Notes: generated by a model from the sequence alone, not told the origin. A stretch of DNA of 64,000 nt from Rhizobium sp. P38BS-XIX (GCF_012641435.1 NZ_JABAIJ010000012.1:106030-170029); one strand, 5' to 3'; numbered from the stretch's first letter, positions 24,864-33,254 are shown. Numbers and translations: made by a program.

Positions 24864-26000
24864 GTGGCCGAAACCGCCCTCACCGCCGCTTTGGAGATCA
24901 AGTCGTCGAAAGGTCCCGGCTCTGCCGGCCCCTGGACGCTGACCTGGCGGCGCTTCAAGGCGCATAAGGCCGCCCTCGTCAGCGGCATTATCGTCGTCAT
25001 GATCTATCTCGTCGCGCTGTTTGCCGAATTCGTGGCGCCCGTTTCGCCACTCACCTATTCAGCCTCCTACACCTACGCGCCACCGCAGATGATCAAGCTC
25101 TGGGGCAAAGGTCCCGACGGCGAGACCCACCTGCTCTATGTCAACGACTATACGGTCAAGGTCGATCCGATCTCGCTGTCACGTAAATTCACGACCGACC
25201 CCAACAAGGTCATCCCTATTGGCCTCTTCGTCCAGGGCGAGCCCTACCGCCTGTGGGGGCTCATCCCGATGTCGACGCATCTGATCGGCCCGGTGCAAAA
25301 GGGGAAAGCCTTCTATCTCTTCGGCGCCGATCGCCTCGGCCAGGATGTCTTCAGCCGCACGGTCTATGGAGCGCGCGTCTCGATGTCGATCGGACTCGTC
25401 GGCGTCACCATATCGCTTTTGCTCGGGATCTCGCTTGGCGGCATCTCCGGCTATTATGGCGGTTGGATCGATGACGTCATCCAGCGTGTCATCGAGTTCT
25501 TGAAATCGATCCCCACCATTCCGTTGTGGATGGGGCTTGCGGCTGCCATACCGCCGAACATCGATCCGCTACTGGTCTATCTCTGGATCACCGTCATCCT
25601 GTCGCTGCTCGGCTGGACCGACATCGCCCGCGTGGTCCGAGGCCGCTTCCTGTCGCTGCGCACGGAGGACTTCGTCATCGCCGCAAGGCTCGATGGCTGT
25701 CGGCGCCGGCGCATCATCTGGCGCCATATGGTGCCGAGCTTCATGAGTCACATCATCGCTTCCGCGACCCTTGCCATTCCCGGCATGATCCTGGCGGAAA
25801 CCTCGCTGTCCTATCTCGGCATCGGCCTTCGCCCGCCGGTCGTCAGCTGGGGCGTTCTCCTGAAGGATGCCCAGAACATTCTCGCCGTATCGAGCGCGCC
25901 CTGGCTTTTCCTGCCCGGCCTGGCGGTCGTGATCGCCGTGCTCGCCCTGAACTTTCTTGGAGATGGTTTGCGTGATGCAGTCGACCCTTACTCCCGCTGA
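24864..26000 (+). CDS. ABC transporter permease (DppC/OppC type)
   Basis: A 378-residue partner permease. It has an N-terminal helix near residue 40, a large insert of about 100 residues facing the periplasm (APPQMIKLWGKGPDGETHLL and onward), then DRLGQDVFSRTVYGARVS, GGISGYYGGWIDDVIQRVIE and the EAA loop FVIAARLDGCRRRRIIWRH. The long insert is typical of OppC-like proteins in sugar-specific members. GTG at 24864 with GGAGA upstream is the start. It overlaps the next gene by 26 bases. Confidence 0.92.
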   Translation: MAETALTAALEIKSSKGPGSAGPWTLTWRRFKAHKAALVSGIIVVMIYLVALFAEFVAPVSPLTYSASYTYAPPQMIKLWGKGPDGETHLLYVNDYTVKVDPISLSRKFTTDPNKVIPIGLFVQGEPYRLWGLIPMSTHLIGPVQKGKAFYLFGADRLGQDVFSRTVYGARVSMSIGLVGVTISLLLGISLGGISGYYGGWIDDVIQRVIEFLKSIPTIPLWMGLAAAIPPNIDPLLVYLWITVILSLLGWTDIARVVRGRFLSLRTEDFVIAARLDGCRRRRIIWRHMVPSFMSHIIASATLAIPGMILAETSLSYLGIGLRPPVVSWGVLLKDAQNILAVSSAPWLFLPGLAVVIAVLALNFLGDGLRDAVDPYSR

Positions 26001-27066
26001 TATCGGTTCAAAAGCCGCCGCGCCGGCGCCTGCCGCGCCGCCCTTGATCGAGATCGACGACCTCAAGGTGCGTTTTTTCACCCACGACGGCAGCATCGAT
26101 GCCCTGGAAGGTGTGTCGCTGACGATCCCTCAAGGCAAGACGCTCTGCATCGTCGGGGAAAGCGGCTCCGGCAAGTCGATCACCGGACGGGCGATCCTCA
26201 ACCAGGTGCCGCGTCCCGGCAAAATTACTGATGGCAGCATCCGCTATTACCGCACGGCCGGTGCCAAGCCGGTCGACATTACCGGCCTCGACCCCCGCGG
26301 AGCACAGATGCGGGCCATTCGCGGCGGAGAAATCGGACTGATCTCGCAAGAGCCGATGGCCGCGCTTTCGCCGGTCCATACGATCGGCAACCAGATGCGC
26401 GAGGCAATCCGGCTGCACACCAGGCTCGGCAAGAAGGCAGCCGATGCACATGCCATCGAAATGCTGGCGAAGGTCGGCATTCCCCGTCCCGCCGAACGGC
26501 TCAACAACTATTCCTTCGAATTCTCCGGCGGCATGCGGCAGCGCATCTGCATCGCGCTTGCCCTCTCGGCCTCGCCACGCCTGCTGATTGCCGACGAGCC
26601 AACGACCGCCCTCGATGTGACCACACAGGCCAATATCGTCGACCTGCTGCTCGGCCTTCAGGAAGAGCTCGGTATTTCCATCATGTTCATCACCCACGAT
26701 CTCGGGGTCGTGGCGGAAATCGCCGACGAAATCGCCGTGATGTATCTCGGCAAGATCGTCGAGCAGGGCGACAGCCTGTCCATATTCCGGGACCCCAAGC
26801 ACCCCTACACCAAGGCACTGCTACGCTCGATCCCAACCTTTACCCGCGAGCGCGGTGGCCGGTTGCAGACCATCAAGGGCATGGTGCCCTCCCCCTTTCA
26901 GCGCCCTTCGGGCTGCACCTTTCACCCACGCTGCGACGCTTTCATGCCGGGCATTTGCGATCGGCTGGTGCCCTGGCCTGTCGAACCGCAGCCAGGTCGC
27001 GTCGTGCGCTGTCACCTGCATGCCGATCGCGCCGAGATCGATCGCGCTCTGGGAGGTCGTGCCTGA
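25975..27066 (+). CDS. ABC transporter ATP-binding protein (DppD/OppD type)
   Basis: A 363-residue ATPase: Walker A GESGSGKSITG near residue 62, Q-loop in LISQEPMAALSP, signature FSGGMRQRICIA, Walker B LLIADEPTTALDV and switch His in FITHDLGVVAE. The C-terminal Opp domain with its cysteines (GCTFHPRCDAF, GICD) is present. ATG at 25975 lies inside the permease gene; an earlier in-frame ATG at 25963 is possible. The stop overlaps the next start by one base (TGATG). Confidence 0.93.
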   Translation: MQSTLTPADIGSKAAAPAPAAPPLIEIDDLKVRFFTHDGSIDALEGVSLTIPQGKTLCIVGESGSGKSITGRAILNQVPRPGKITDGSIRYYRTAGAKPVDITGLDPRGAQMRAIRGGEIGLISQEPMAALSPVHTIGNQMREAIRLHTRLGKKAADAHAIEMLAKVGIPRPAERLNNYSFEFSGGMRQRICIALALSASPRLLIADEPTTALDVTTQANIVDLLLGLQEELGISIMFITHDLGVVAEIADEIAVMYLGKIVEQGDSLSIFRDPKHPYTKALLRSIPTFTRERGGRLQTIKGMVPSPFQRPSGCTFHPRCDAFMPGICDRLVPWPVEPQPGRVVRCHLHADRAEIDRALGGRA

Positions 27067-28115
27067 TGCTGCAGCCATCCAGTCAAACCAAGGTACGCCT
27101 GCTCGAGGTCGATGATCTCAAGGTGCATTTCCCCATTCGAGCCGGGCTGCTCAACCGGACAGTCGGCCACGTCAAGGCCGTCGACGGCGTCAGCTTCCAT
27201 ATCAATGCCGGCGAGACCCTTGGCCTTGTCGGCGAAAGCGGCTGCGGCAAATCCACCACGACGCGCGCCCTCTTGCGGGTGAGCGAGCCGAGTGGCGGCA
27301 CCATCAATTATCGCCAGCCGAACGGTGCAATCATAGATCTGATCAAGGCAAGCGATGATGACATGATCCCGATCTACCGGGACATGCGCGTCGTCTTCCA
27401 GGACCCGCAGGCATCGCTGAACCCGCGCATGCGGGTCATCGACATCATCGGCGAAGTCCTGCGCGTCAACCATATCATGACGTCGGGTGCGGCTCTCGAG
27501 GAGCGCGTTGCCGAACTGCTGCAGAAAGTCGGCCTGAGGCCGGAGGCGATGTGGCGCTTTCCGCATGCCTTTTCCGGCGGTGAACGCCAGCGCGTCAGCA
27601 TCGCGCGGGCACTCGCACCCAATCCACGCTTCGTCATCGCCGACGAGGCTGTTTCCGCTCTCGACGTCAGCGTCCGGGCTCAGATCATCAATCTGCTGCA
27701 GGATCTGCAGAGCGAACTGGGGCTGACCTACCTTTTCGTCTCCCACGATCTCAGCGTCGTACGCCATATCTGCGATCGTGTTGCCGTCATGTATGTCGGC
27801 CGGATCGTCGAGACCGCACCGGTCGACAGTCTCTTCGAGCGGCCGCGTCATCCCTATACCGAGGCCCTGCTTTCGGCGGTGCCGATCGCCGATCCGGCAG
27901 TCAAAGGCCGCTCGCGCCGCATTCGCCTGCCCGGCGACGTTGCCGATCCCGCCAATGTGCCGACAGGCTGTGCATTTCATCCGCGCTGCCGTTTCGCGAC
28001 GGATCGCTGCCGGACGGAGGTGCCGACGCTGAACCCAACCGCCAGCCCCGACCATCAATCCGCTTGTCACTACGCCGACAGCCTTGAGCTGCGCGGTGCC
28101 TTCGACCTCCAATAA
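27066..28115 (+). CDS. ABC transporter ATP-binding protein (DppF/OppF type)
   Basis: A 349-residue second ATPase: LVGESGCGKSTTTRAL, VVFQDPQASLNPRMRV, FSGGERQRVSIARAL, FVIADEAVSALDV and FVSHDLSVVRHICD. The Walker B motif reads DEAVSALD instead of the usual DEPVSALD, which keeps the catalytic glutamate. The Opp C-terminal cysteine motif (GCAFHPRCRFATDRC) is present. It pairs with the preceding ATPase to power the importer. Confidence 0.93.
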   Translation: MLQPSSQTKVRLLEVDDLKVHFPIRAGLLNRTVGHVKAVDGVSFHINAGETLGLVGESGCGKSTTTRALLRVSEPSGGTINYRQPNGAIIDLIKASDDDMIPIYRDMRVVFQDPQASLNPRMRVIDIIGEVLRVNHIMTSGAALEERVAELLQKVGLRPEAMWRFPHAFSGGERQRVSIARALAPNPRFVIADEAVSALDVSVRAQIINLLQDLQSELGLTYLFVSHDLSVVRHICDRVAVMYVGRIVETAPVDSLFERPRHPYTEALLSAVPIADPAVKGRSRRIRLPGDVADPANVPTGCAFHPRCRFATDRCRTEVPTLNPTASPDHQSACHYADSLELRGAFDLQ

Positions 28116-28129
28116 GAATCGTCACTCAT

Positions 28130-28966
28130 ATGGCCAAACTGATCCGCAGCTACGATAACGCAAATGCTCCCATCGTGAGCGAGGAGAGCGATACGCTCGA
28201 CCTCATCTATTTCAACCTTGTCTCCATCGAGGCTGGCGAACGCCATACCTATACCCTGCCCGCCCATGAATCTCTCGTGGTTGTCATGCAGGGAACGGTC
28301 GATGTCGAAACGGAGGGGCTCCGCTTCGAAGGCGTCGGCAGGCGCAAGGACATATGGTCCGGCAATGCCGATTCCGTCTATGTCCCTCTCGGCGCGACTG
28401 CGACCGTCACGGCCCGCACGAAGACCCAACTCGCGATCGCCGGCGGCCGCACGGATCAACGTTTGAGCGCCTTCCGCGTTACACCCGAAGAAGTCGACAT
28501 GGTCGATGTCGGTTCGGTGGAGACGCACACGCATCGACAGATCTTCCACATTCTCGGCCAGCGCCAGACGGATCAGGTCGGACGGCTGCTGGTCAGCGAG
28601 CTTTATGCAGATCCCGGTTGCTGGTCGGGCTATCCGCCCCACAAGCACGATACCGAGGACGGTGATCGGGAAACCGATCACGAAGAGCTCTATCACTACC
28701 GTTTCTTGCCGGATGCAGGCTTTGGCGGACAAGGCATCTATAATGCCGGCGAAACGCCCCAGAGCCTGATGACCCGCAGCGGCGACACGTTCCTGCTCGA
28801 CAAGGGTTATCATCCAACTTCCACATCGCCGGGCCATCGCGGCTATATCTTCACGATCCTTGTCGGTCGGCACCGGCGCGGACTCATTCAGAGTTTCGAT
28901 CCACGCCACGATTATTTGATGGATGCCTTTCCGGGCATCCAGGCCATGCGCGACAAGTTCCGGTGA
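28130..28966 (+). CDS. IolB/KduI-family isomerase, proposed L-iduronate isomerase
   Basis: A 278-residue double-cupin protein of the 5-deoxy-glucuronate isomerase (IolB) family. The C-terminal metal site is clear: CWSGYPPHKHDTED near residue 165, HEELYHYRFLPDAGFGGQG and GYHPTSTSPGHRGY, i.e. two His, a Glu and a further His. IolB converts the aldose 5-deoxy-D-glucuronate to a ketose. No other inositol gene is present; the gene lies between an ABC importer and a gluconate-5-dehydrogenase-type SDR plus GH39 enzyme. I infer it isomerises the uronate released there, L-iduronate, to 5-keto-D-gluconate. Family confident, substrate inferred. Confidence 0.85.
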   Translation: MAKLIRSYDNANAPIVSEESDTLDLIYFNLVSIEAGERHTYTLPAHESLVVVMQGTVDVETEGLRFEGVGRRKDIWSGNADSVYVPLGATATVTARTKTQLAIAGGRTDQRLSAFRVTPEEVDMVDVGSVETHTHRQIFHILGQRQTDQVGRLLVSELYADPGCWSGYPPHKHDTEDGDRETDHEELYHYRFLPDAGFGGQGIYNAGETPQSLMTRSGDTFLLDKGYHPTSTSPGHRGYIFTILVGRHRRGLIQSFDPRHDYLMDAFPGIQAMRDKFR

Positions 28967-28971
28967 TCGCC

Positions 28972-29724
28972 ATGCACCCTCTTTTCGATCTGAGCGGCAA
29001 ACATGCCCTGCTGACCGGCGCCAGCCGCGGCCTCGGCTTCGCAATGGCAAGGGGACTGGCAAGCGCCGGCGCACGCGTGAGCCTGAACGGGCGAAACGAA
29101 GAGGCTCTCGCAAAGGCTGTCGACGCCCTGCGCGCCGAAGGCTTCGAAGCCGACGGCGTCGTCTGCGACGTCACACGAGCCGACGATGTCGAACGCAGCT
29201 TCAACGCACTCGATCCGATCGACATTCTCGTCAACAATGCCGGCATCCAGATCCGCGCGCCCTTCGTCGAGCATAGCGCTGAAACTTGGCGGCTGATGTT
29301 CGAAACGCATGTGATGGGCGCGGTATTGCCGACCCGTGTCGTTGTGCCCGGCATGATTGCTCGCGGCGGCGGGAAGATCATCAATATCTGCTCGCTGATG
29401 AGCGAGGTCGGTCGCAAGACCATCGTACCCTATACGACGATGAAAGGCGCCTTGAAGATGCTGACGCGCGGCCTCGCAACCGAGCTTGGCCGTCACAACA
29501 TTCAGGTCAACGCCATCGGCCCCGGCTATTTCGCCACCGAGATGAACGGCGCCTTGCTGAACGACGCCGAATTCGATGCTTTCGTACGCAACCGGACGCC
29601 CGCAGCCCGCTGGGCTCAGCCGGACGAACTGGCCGGCACCGCCGTCTTTCTGTCATCCCCCGCTTCGAACTTTGTCAATGGTCAGGTGCTGTACGTCGAT
29701 GGCGGCATCCTGGCCTCACTCTGA
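28972..29724 (+). CDS. SDR, gluconate 5-dehydrogenase (IdnO/Gno) type
   Basis: A 250-residue SDR. From memory it follows E. coli IdnO closely in the second half: KIINICSLMSEVGRKTI, PYTTMKGALKMLTRG, GRHNIQVNAIGPGYFATEM, RTPAARWAQPDEL and FLSSPASNFVNGQVL, ending YVDGGILASL. The cofactor motif is TGASRGLGFAMARGL; catalytic residues are Ser in ICSLMS and Tyr-x3-Lys in YTTMK. IdnO interconverts 5-keto-D-gluconate and D-gluconate. The ATG at 28972 matches the IdnO N-terminus (MxxLFxLxGK); a GTG at 28963 overlapping the previous stop is the alternative. It supplies the step after the isomerase. Confidence 0.88.
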   Translation: MHPLFDLSGKHALLTGASRGLGFAMARGLASAGARVSLNGRNEEALAKAVDALRAEGFEADGVVCDVTRADDVERSFNALDPIDILVNNAGIQIRAPFVEHSAETWRLMFETHVMGAVLPTRVVVPGMIARGGGKIINICSLMSEVGRKTIVPYTTMKGALKMLTRGLATELGRHNIQVNAIGPGYFATEMNGALLNDAEFDAFVRNRTPAARWAQPDELAGTAVFLSSPASNFVNGQVLYVDGGILASL

Positions 29725-29734
29725 GGATATCGTC

Positions 29735-31528
29735 ATGACCAAGATCTCGATCGATCCGAACCGCTCCATCGGACGTTTCAACCATTTTTGGCGAGCCAGC
29801 GGCTTTTCGCCGGCTCAGCTTCTCCTGGAGCCGGAAATGCGCGTGACGCTGGCCCTGGTCGGCGCCACACCCGGCCATGGCGTCGAATTCCTGCGTCCGC
29901 ATTATATGCTCGATCTCGTTCGCGCTACGCGCTCGGGCCACAATCTTTCCTATGACTGGTCTTTGCTCGATCGCGCAGTCGATACCATGGTGGAGTTCGG
30001 TTTTCGTCCCTTCTTCGAATTGATGGGTAATCCGTCCGGCGTCTTTGCAGGCTTTACCGATCGCAACGACATCCTCCTCTGGCGCGATTTCGTCAGCGAT
30101 CTCGTTCGGCGCTTCGTCGAGCGGTACGGCAGCGACGAGGTGCATAAATGGTACTTCGAGACCTGGAATGAGCCCGATCTCGCCTGGTGGAAGCATGGCG
30201 AGGACGGCTTTACGAATTATTACGACGCTTGCGTCGCCGGCGTCGACGCGGTCGATCGGACGCTTCGCATCGGCGGCCCCGGAACGGCCAGAACATTGTC
30301 GAAAATGTTCAAGGTGTTCGTCGCGCATTGCGATACTGGAACCAGCTGCCTGACAAAAGACGGACCGCCGCGCGTCGACTTCATCTCGATTCACGAGAAG
30401 GGCGTGCGGATGCATCTGGAAGATCTGACGCCCGACAGCGTCGGCATTTGCCGACGGGAAATGATGGCTGTCGACTATATTCGCCAGCATCATCCGAGGC
30501 TACGTAATGTGCCGATCGTCAACAATGAATGCGACCCACAGGTGGGCTGGCATGACACGCACAGCTGGAATGCAACCTCCTACACGCCGGCTTTGATGGC
30601 CAAGATCATCGACCAGCACCAACGCCTGCTGATCGACAAGGAGCAGGTGTCCTACGATCTTCTGGCCAACGACAACGGCTTTCTCGGCACGTGGGGACAC
30701 CGTACGCAGCTTACCTATTTCGGCCCAAAAGCCTACACCAAGGCCCAGTCCGAATGGGTCACCGACCTGTCCGGCGTCGATGCGGCTCAGAACGCGCCGC
30801 TGGCCTTCGTCAAGAAGCCTTCGCTGGCGATCATGGAACTGTTGGGCCTCCTCGGGCACGAGCGACTTGCAGTCGACGCAGAACCGGCACTTCAGCCCGA
30901 CGAGAATGGCCTGGGCGTCATCGCGACGCGTCATGACGACGGGCGACTGGCTGTGCTGATCTACAACAGCGTCGACGCAATCAGGCGCTCCGGTGAAACG
31001 CCCGTCACGTTAAGCCTCGGAAAGGCGGATAGTCAGCACGACTACGCCGTCTACCAGCTCGCAGGCGATGCGGCCTTCGCTATCTGGGAGGGTCTGGGCG
31101 CGCCGGCGATACCGACCGATGAGCAGCTGGCACAAATGCGGGCGGCCGCCGAACCCGCTCCCATCCGGTCGGGAATGCTGAACGGCGACCTGACGCTCGA
31201 TCTTTCGATTTCTCTTCCTTCCGCGCAGCTTGTGCTGATTGAAAGACGAAAGGAGAAAACGCCGGATGCTCCGATCGTACGGTCCAGCGAGACGTATACG
31301 ACGCCGGCGGGGGGCACCGAGAGATTGCTGCGATGGTCGGCACCGTCTTCGGCTGTCTCATTCAAGATTTCTGTCTCGGAGCAGAAAGACGGCCCGTTCA
31401 GGCAAGTTTATCCGGCGCTGCTCGCCCATGCCGCCATGGTTCCCGTCGGCTCGCAGGACAGATTTGCTGCCATCACGGCGGTAACGCTGGCGGGCGAAGC
31501 CGGAGAGCCTGCCATCGTGGAGCTGTGA
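29735..31528 (+). CDS. GH39 glycoside hydrolase, alpha-L-iduronidase-like
   Basis: A 597-residue cytoplasmic enzyme with no signal peptide. It resembles human IDUA along its length as I remember that sequence: FNHFWRASGF near residue 15, FELMGNPSGVF near 94, KWYFETWNEPD with the acid/base Glu at 146, GFTNYYDACVAG, LRIGGPG, DFISIHEKGVR, and NNECDPQVGW with the nucleophile Glu at 265. The late segments LAVLIYNS, PTDEQLAQMRAA and a fibronectin-like C-terminal domain also fit. GH39 also includes beta-xylosidases, which lack the iduronidase-type NECDP(Q)VGW and C-terminal match. Last gene of the operon; GAGGA precedes the ATG. Activity is predicted, not shown. Confidence 0.85.
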   Translation: MTKISIDPNRSIGRFNHFWRASGFSPAQLLLEPEMRVTLALVGATPGHGVEFLRPHYMLDLVRATRSGHNLSYDWSLLDRAVDTMVEFGFRPFFELMGNPSGVFAGFTDRNDILLWRDFVSDLVRRFVERYGSDEVHKWYFETWNEPDLAWWKHGEDGFTNYYDACVAGVDAVDRTLRIGGPGTARTLSKMFKVFVAHCDTGTSCLTKDGPPRVDFISIHEKGVRMHLEDLTPDSVGICRREMMAVDYIRQHHPRLRNVPIVNNECDPQVGWHDTHSWNATSYTPALMAKIIDQHQRLLIDKEQVSYDLLANDNGFLGTWGHRTQLTYFGPKAYTKAQSEWVTDLSGVDAAQNAPLAFVKKPSLAIMELLGLLGHERLAVDAEPALQPDENGLGVIATRHDDGRLAVLIYNSVDAIRRSGETPVTLSLGKADSQHDYAVYQLAGDAAFAIWEGLGAPAIPTDEQLAQMRAAAEPAPIRSGMLNGDLTLDLSISLPSAQLVLIERRKEKTPDAPIVRSSETYTTPAGGTERLLRWSAPSSAVSFKISVSEQKDGPFRQVYPALLAHAAMVPVGSQDRFAAITAVTLAGEAGEPAIVEL

Positions 31529-31794
31529 TCCGGATAATGGTATCTTCGAAGCGCACCCGACTTCCAGGCGACTTGTCGAATAGGAAATTGGATGCGCTTC
31601 GCGAACTTGCGGTGACGCCTGACGATACTTTCCCGGCACGGAACACGGCGAAGTCTGTTACGAGCTGACGCGCGCGCAGCATATTGCCAACCAATGACTG
31701 CCAATGGCGATGATGCCATCGGCGGAGGCGACATAACTTGGCAGGTCCAGACATCTTTTAATTAGACTGGATCAGTCCCGCTGAATGTCGCTTC

Positions 31795-32295
31795 TCAATA
31801 GTCGCTTGGCGCCGTTCCCGGGCATAGGGCGCGAAATATACCCATATTCGTCGGATAGCCGGATGCAGAGGAACCGTCGGCATCCTCACCGGTTTTCATG
31901 TCCACGACGCGATATTTAGCCATGCTGTCCGCGGCAGGATTACGCCCATGAAACTGATATTTGTTACCGTTAAAATCCGAGAAGATCCCTGATTTGCAGT
32001 CTGCCGTGATCACATCCTTGAGCGGCGTCGCGAGTTCCTCCTTAATACAGTCGGGCGTGACCTTCTGAACATACTCGCGGCAAAATGCGACGGCGTTCGC
32101 CCTTGTGTGCTTCGTCCGGATTTTGGCATGGGTGGTATCCAGGCCGGACATGCCGACAATGGTCACCTCCATCCCGGCGCGCGAACCGTAATAGATGGTT
32201 CCGGCTGCCTCTGCGGCACTCGCCATCAAGCCGCATAGAACCGTCGTATAGGCTGCATATCGCACAATTGTCCTGGCAGACGTCGCAATATTCAT
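31795..32295 (-). CDS. Secreted conserved protein of unknown function
   Basis: A 166-residue protein with a signal peptide (...TTVLCGLMASAAEA, cleavage near residue 31). The mature part has five cysteines, including FCREYVQ, PDCIKEEL, ADCKSGIF and ALCPGT, so disulfides are likely in the periplasm. I recall similar secreted proteins in rhizobia without a named function. AGGTTGAACG before the ATG is a fair ribosome-binding site. 31529-31794 upstream on the map has no gene. Confidence 0.75.
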   Translation of the reverse strand: MNIATSARTIVRYAAYTTVLCGLMASAAEAAGTIYYGSRAGMEVTIVGMSGLDTTHAKIRTKHTRANAVAFCREYVQKVTPDCIKEELATPLKDVITADCKSGIFSDFNGNKYQFHGRNPAADSMAKYRVVDMKTGEDADGSSASGYPTNMGIFRALCPGTAPSDY

Positions 32296-32340
32296 CGTTC
32301 AACCTCTTAATTAGCCGGATAGGCCTCATCGCTTAAAAAA

Positions 32341-32366
32341 GAAAGGCCCAGATCTGACGACCGGGC
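32341..32366 (-). terminator. Reverse-strand terminator-like hairpin
   Basis: GGCCC (32345-32349) and GGGCC (32362-32366) form the stem; read on the reverse strand the hairpin is followed by TTTCTTTTTT. It could end a reverse-strand transcript coming from the 32370-32700 region. Confidence 0.45.
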
Positions 32367-32517
32367 CAAGCTGTGGGAACGAGCTACCGGGAGGGAATAC
32401 TGTCTCCCGCGGCATTAACGAGCCTGCCTTGAAAAGGTTCCCGGCTTCGCAGCACTGCGGCGGCATTCGATCTCGTGCAGATAACCGCCAAAGTTCTCGG
32501 CAGACCGGGAGCCAAAT

Positions 32518-32640
32518 TGAAAAGCCCTGCCAGGTGGGGCCAGGCAGGGCGAGACAGATGATCTGTCTTGAGTGCGAGCCGGGGTGGATTGAAGCCCATT
32601 TACTCTCGCGCAGAGCAACCTAACATTGTGTGACAGTTTT
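32518..32640 (-). ncRNA. Candidate small RNA with rho-independent terminator
   Basis: On the reverse strand GCCCTGCC...GGCAGGGC (32524-32531 / 32543-32550) forms an 8-bp stem followed by TTTTCAATTT, a good intrinsic terminator with no protein gene ending at it. Just upstream is a perfect 8-bp hairpin (AGACAGAT-G-ATCTGTCT, 32552-32568). The 5' end is a guess. The 409-base region 32296-32704 has no protein gene, so a small RNA is the simplest explanation. Confidence 0.35.
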
Positions 32641-32704
32641 GTGAATATGGCGCCCATGTTCATTCTTCGGATTTTACCGCTTTAGCCATCAAGGCCTGAA
32701 TAAC

Positions 32705-33034
32705 CTAGTTTCGATCCCCGAACTGGATTTCGGTATGCGTGTCGATGACGATGTGCAGATCCCGAAGCATGGCTGCTGCTTCCAGCAACGCCGCCTTGAT
32801 GGAAGCTTCACTTGCCTGCCCGGCCTCGATCAGGGATGCAACGGTCTGGAGATCGACAACCGAGTCAGTCCCTGATCTGCTCAGGGGGATGCCAGCGGCC
32901 TCTCGCAACTCCCAGATCCTGATTACCGCGCGATCAAGCATGCGCATCGTTTCAAAGCGATTGCTCCGATGGACCTCGTTCGCCGCCCGCACAAGCTCCG
33001 CAATAAAATCGTTGACCGAGCTCATGCCATGCAT
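32705..33034 (-). CDS. Conserved hypothetical protein, helical
   Basis: A 109-residue protein, mostly helical by composition (AELVRAANEVHRSNRFETM, AAGIPLSR, LIEAGQASEASIKAALLEAA). No signal peptide, membrane helix or known domain is seen. The ATG at 33034 or the in-frame ATG at 33025 may be used. It follows the 36-residue membrane peptide on the same strand at 61 bases. Function unknown. Confidence 0.6.
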   Translation of the reverse strand: MHGMSSVNDFIAELVRAANEVHRSNRFETMRMLDRAVIRIWELREAAGIPLSRSGTDSVVDLQTVASLIEAGQASEASIKAALLEAAAMLRDLHIVIDTHTEIQFGDRN

Positions 33035-33095
33035 CCTGCCCGGAGTTGCGGCAGCTTATGTCGTGAAGATCGCATGCTGATCTCCTTTGCCCGCA

Positions 33096-33206
33096 TTAAC
33101 TGATCCATCCGAGATATCGCAGGAGCGCAGCCACTGCGACGATAACCGGTATAAACGCGATTACAATGATAAAGACCAAATCCGCGATATCTCTTGGATA
33201 TCTCAT
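33096..33206 (-). CDS. Small single-span membrane protein (36 residues)
   Basis: A short frame from ATG 33206 to TAA 33096. It starts MRYPRDIADLVFIIV and continues AFIPVIVAVAALLRYLGW. One long hydrophobic helix of about 20 residues lies between charged ends (RYPRD, LLRYLG), the look of a real small membrane protein rather than chance reading. The ribosome-binding site (GAGAG) is weak. Function unknown. Confidence 0.45.
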   Translation of the reverse strand: MRYPRDIADLVFIIVIAFIPVIVAVAALLRYLGWIS

Positions 33207-33254
33207 TCTTGCACTCTCACACTTGCGAGGTCAGCGACGACTTGGGCGGTTCTT

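Noticed and set aside
28130..28966. Part of an inositol catabolic cluster
   Set aside because: No iolA, C, D, E or G gene is nearby, and the next genes act on glycosides and keto-gluconate.
27012..29113. Long reverse-strand frames under the ABC and isomerase genes
   Set aside because: They are antisense to clearly conserved genes and show no recognisable protein.
21851..31528. Operon as a dipeptide or nickel uptake system
   Set aside because: The transporter is of the Opp/Dpp family, but the last three genes are carbohydrate enzymes and the regulator is LacI-type, so a peptide or nickel role is unlikely.
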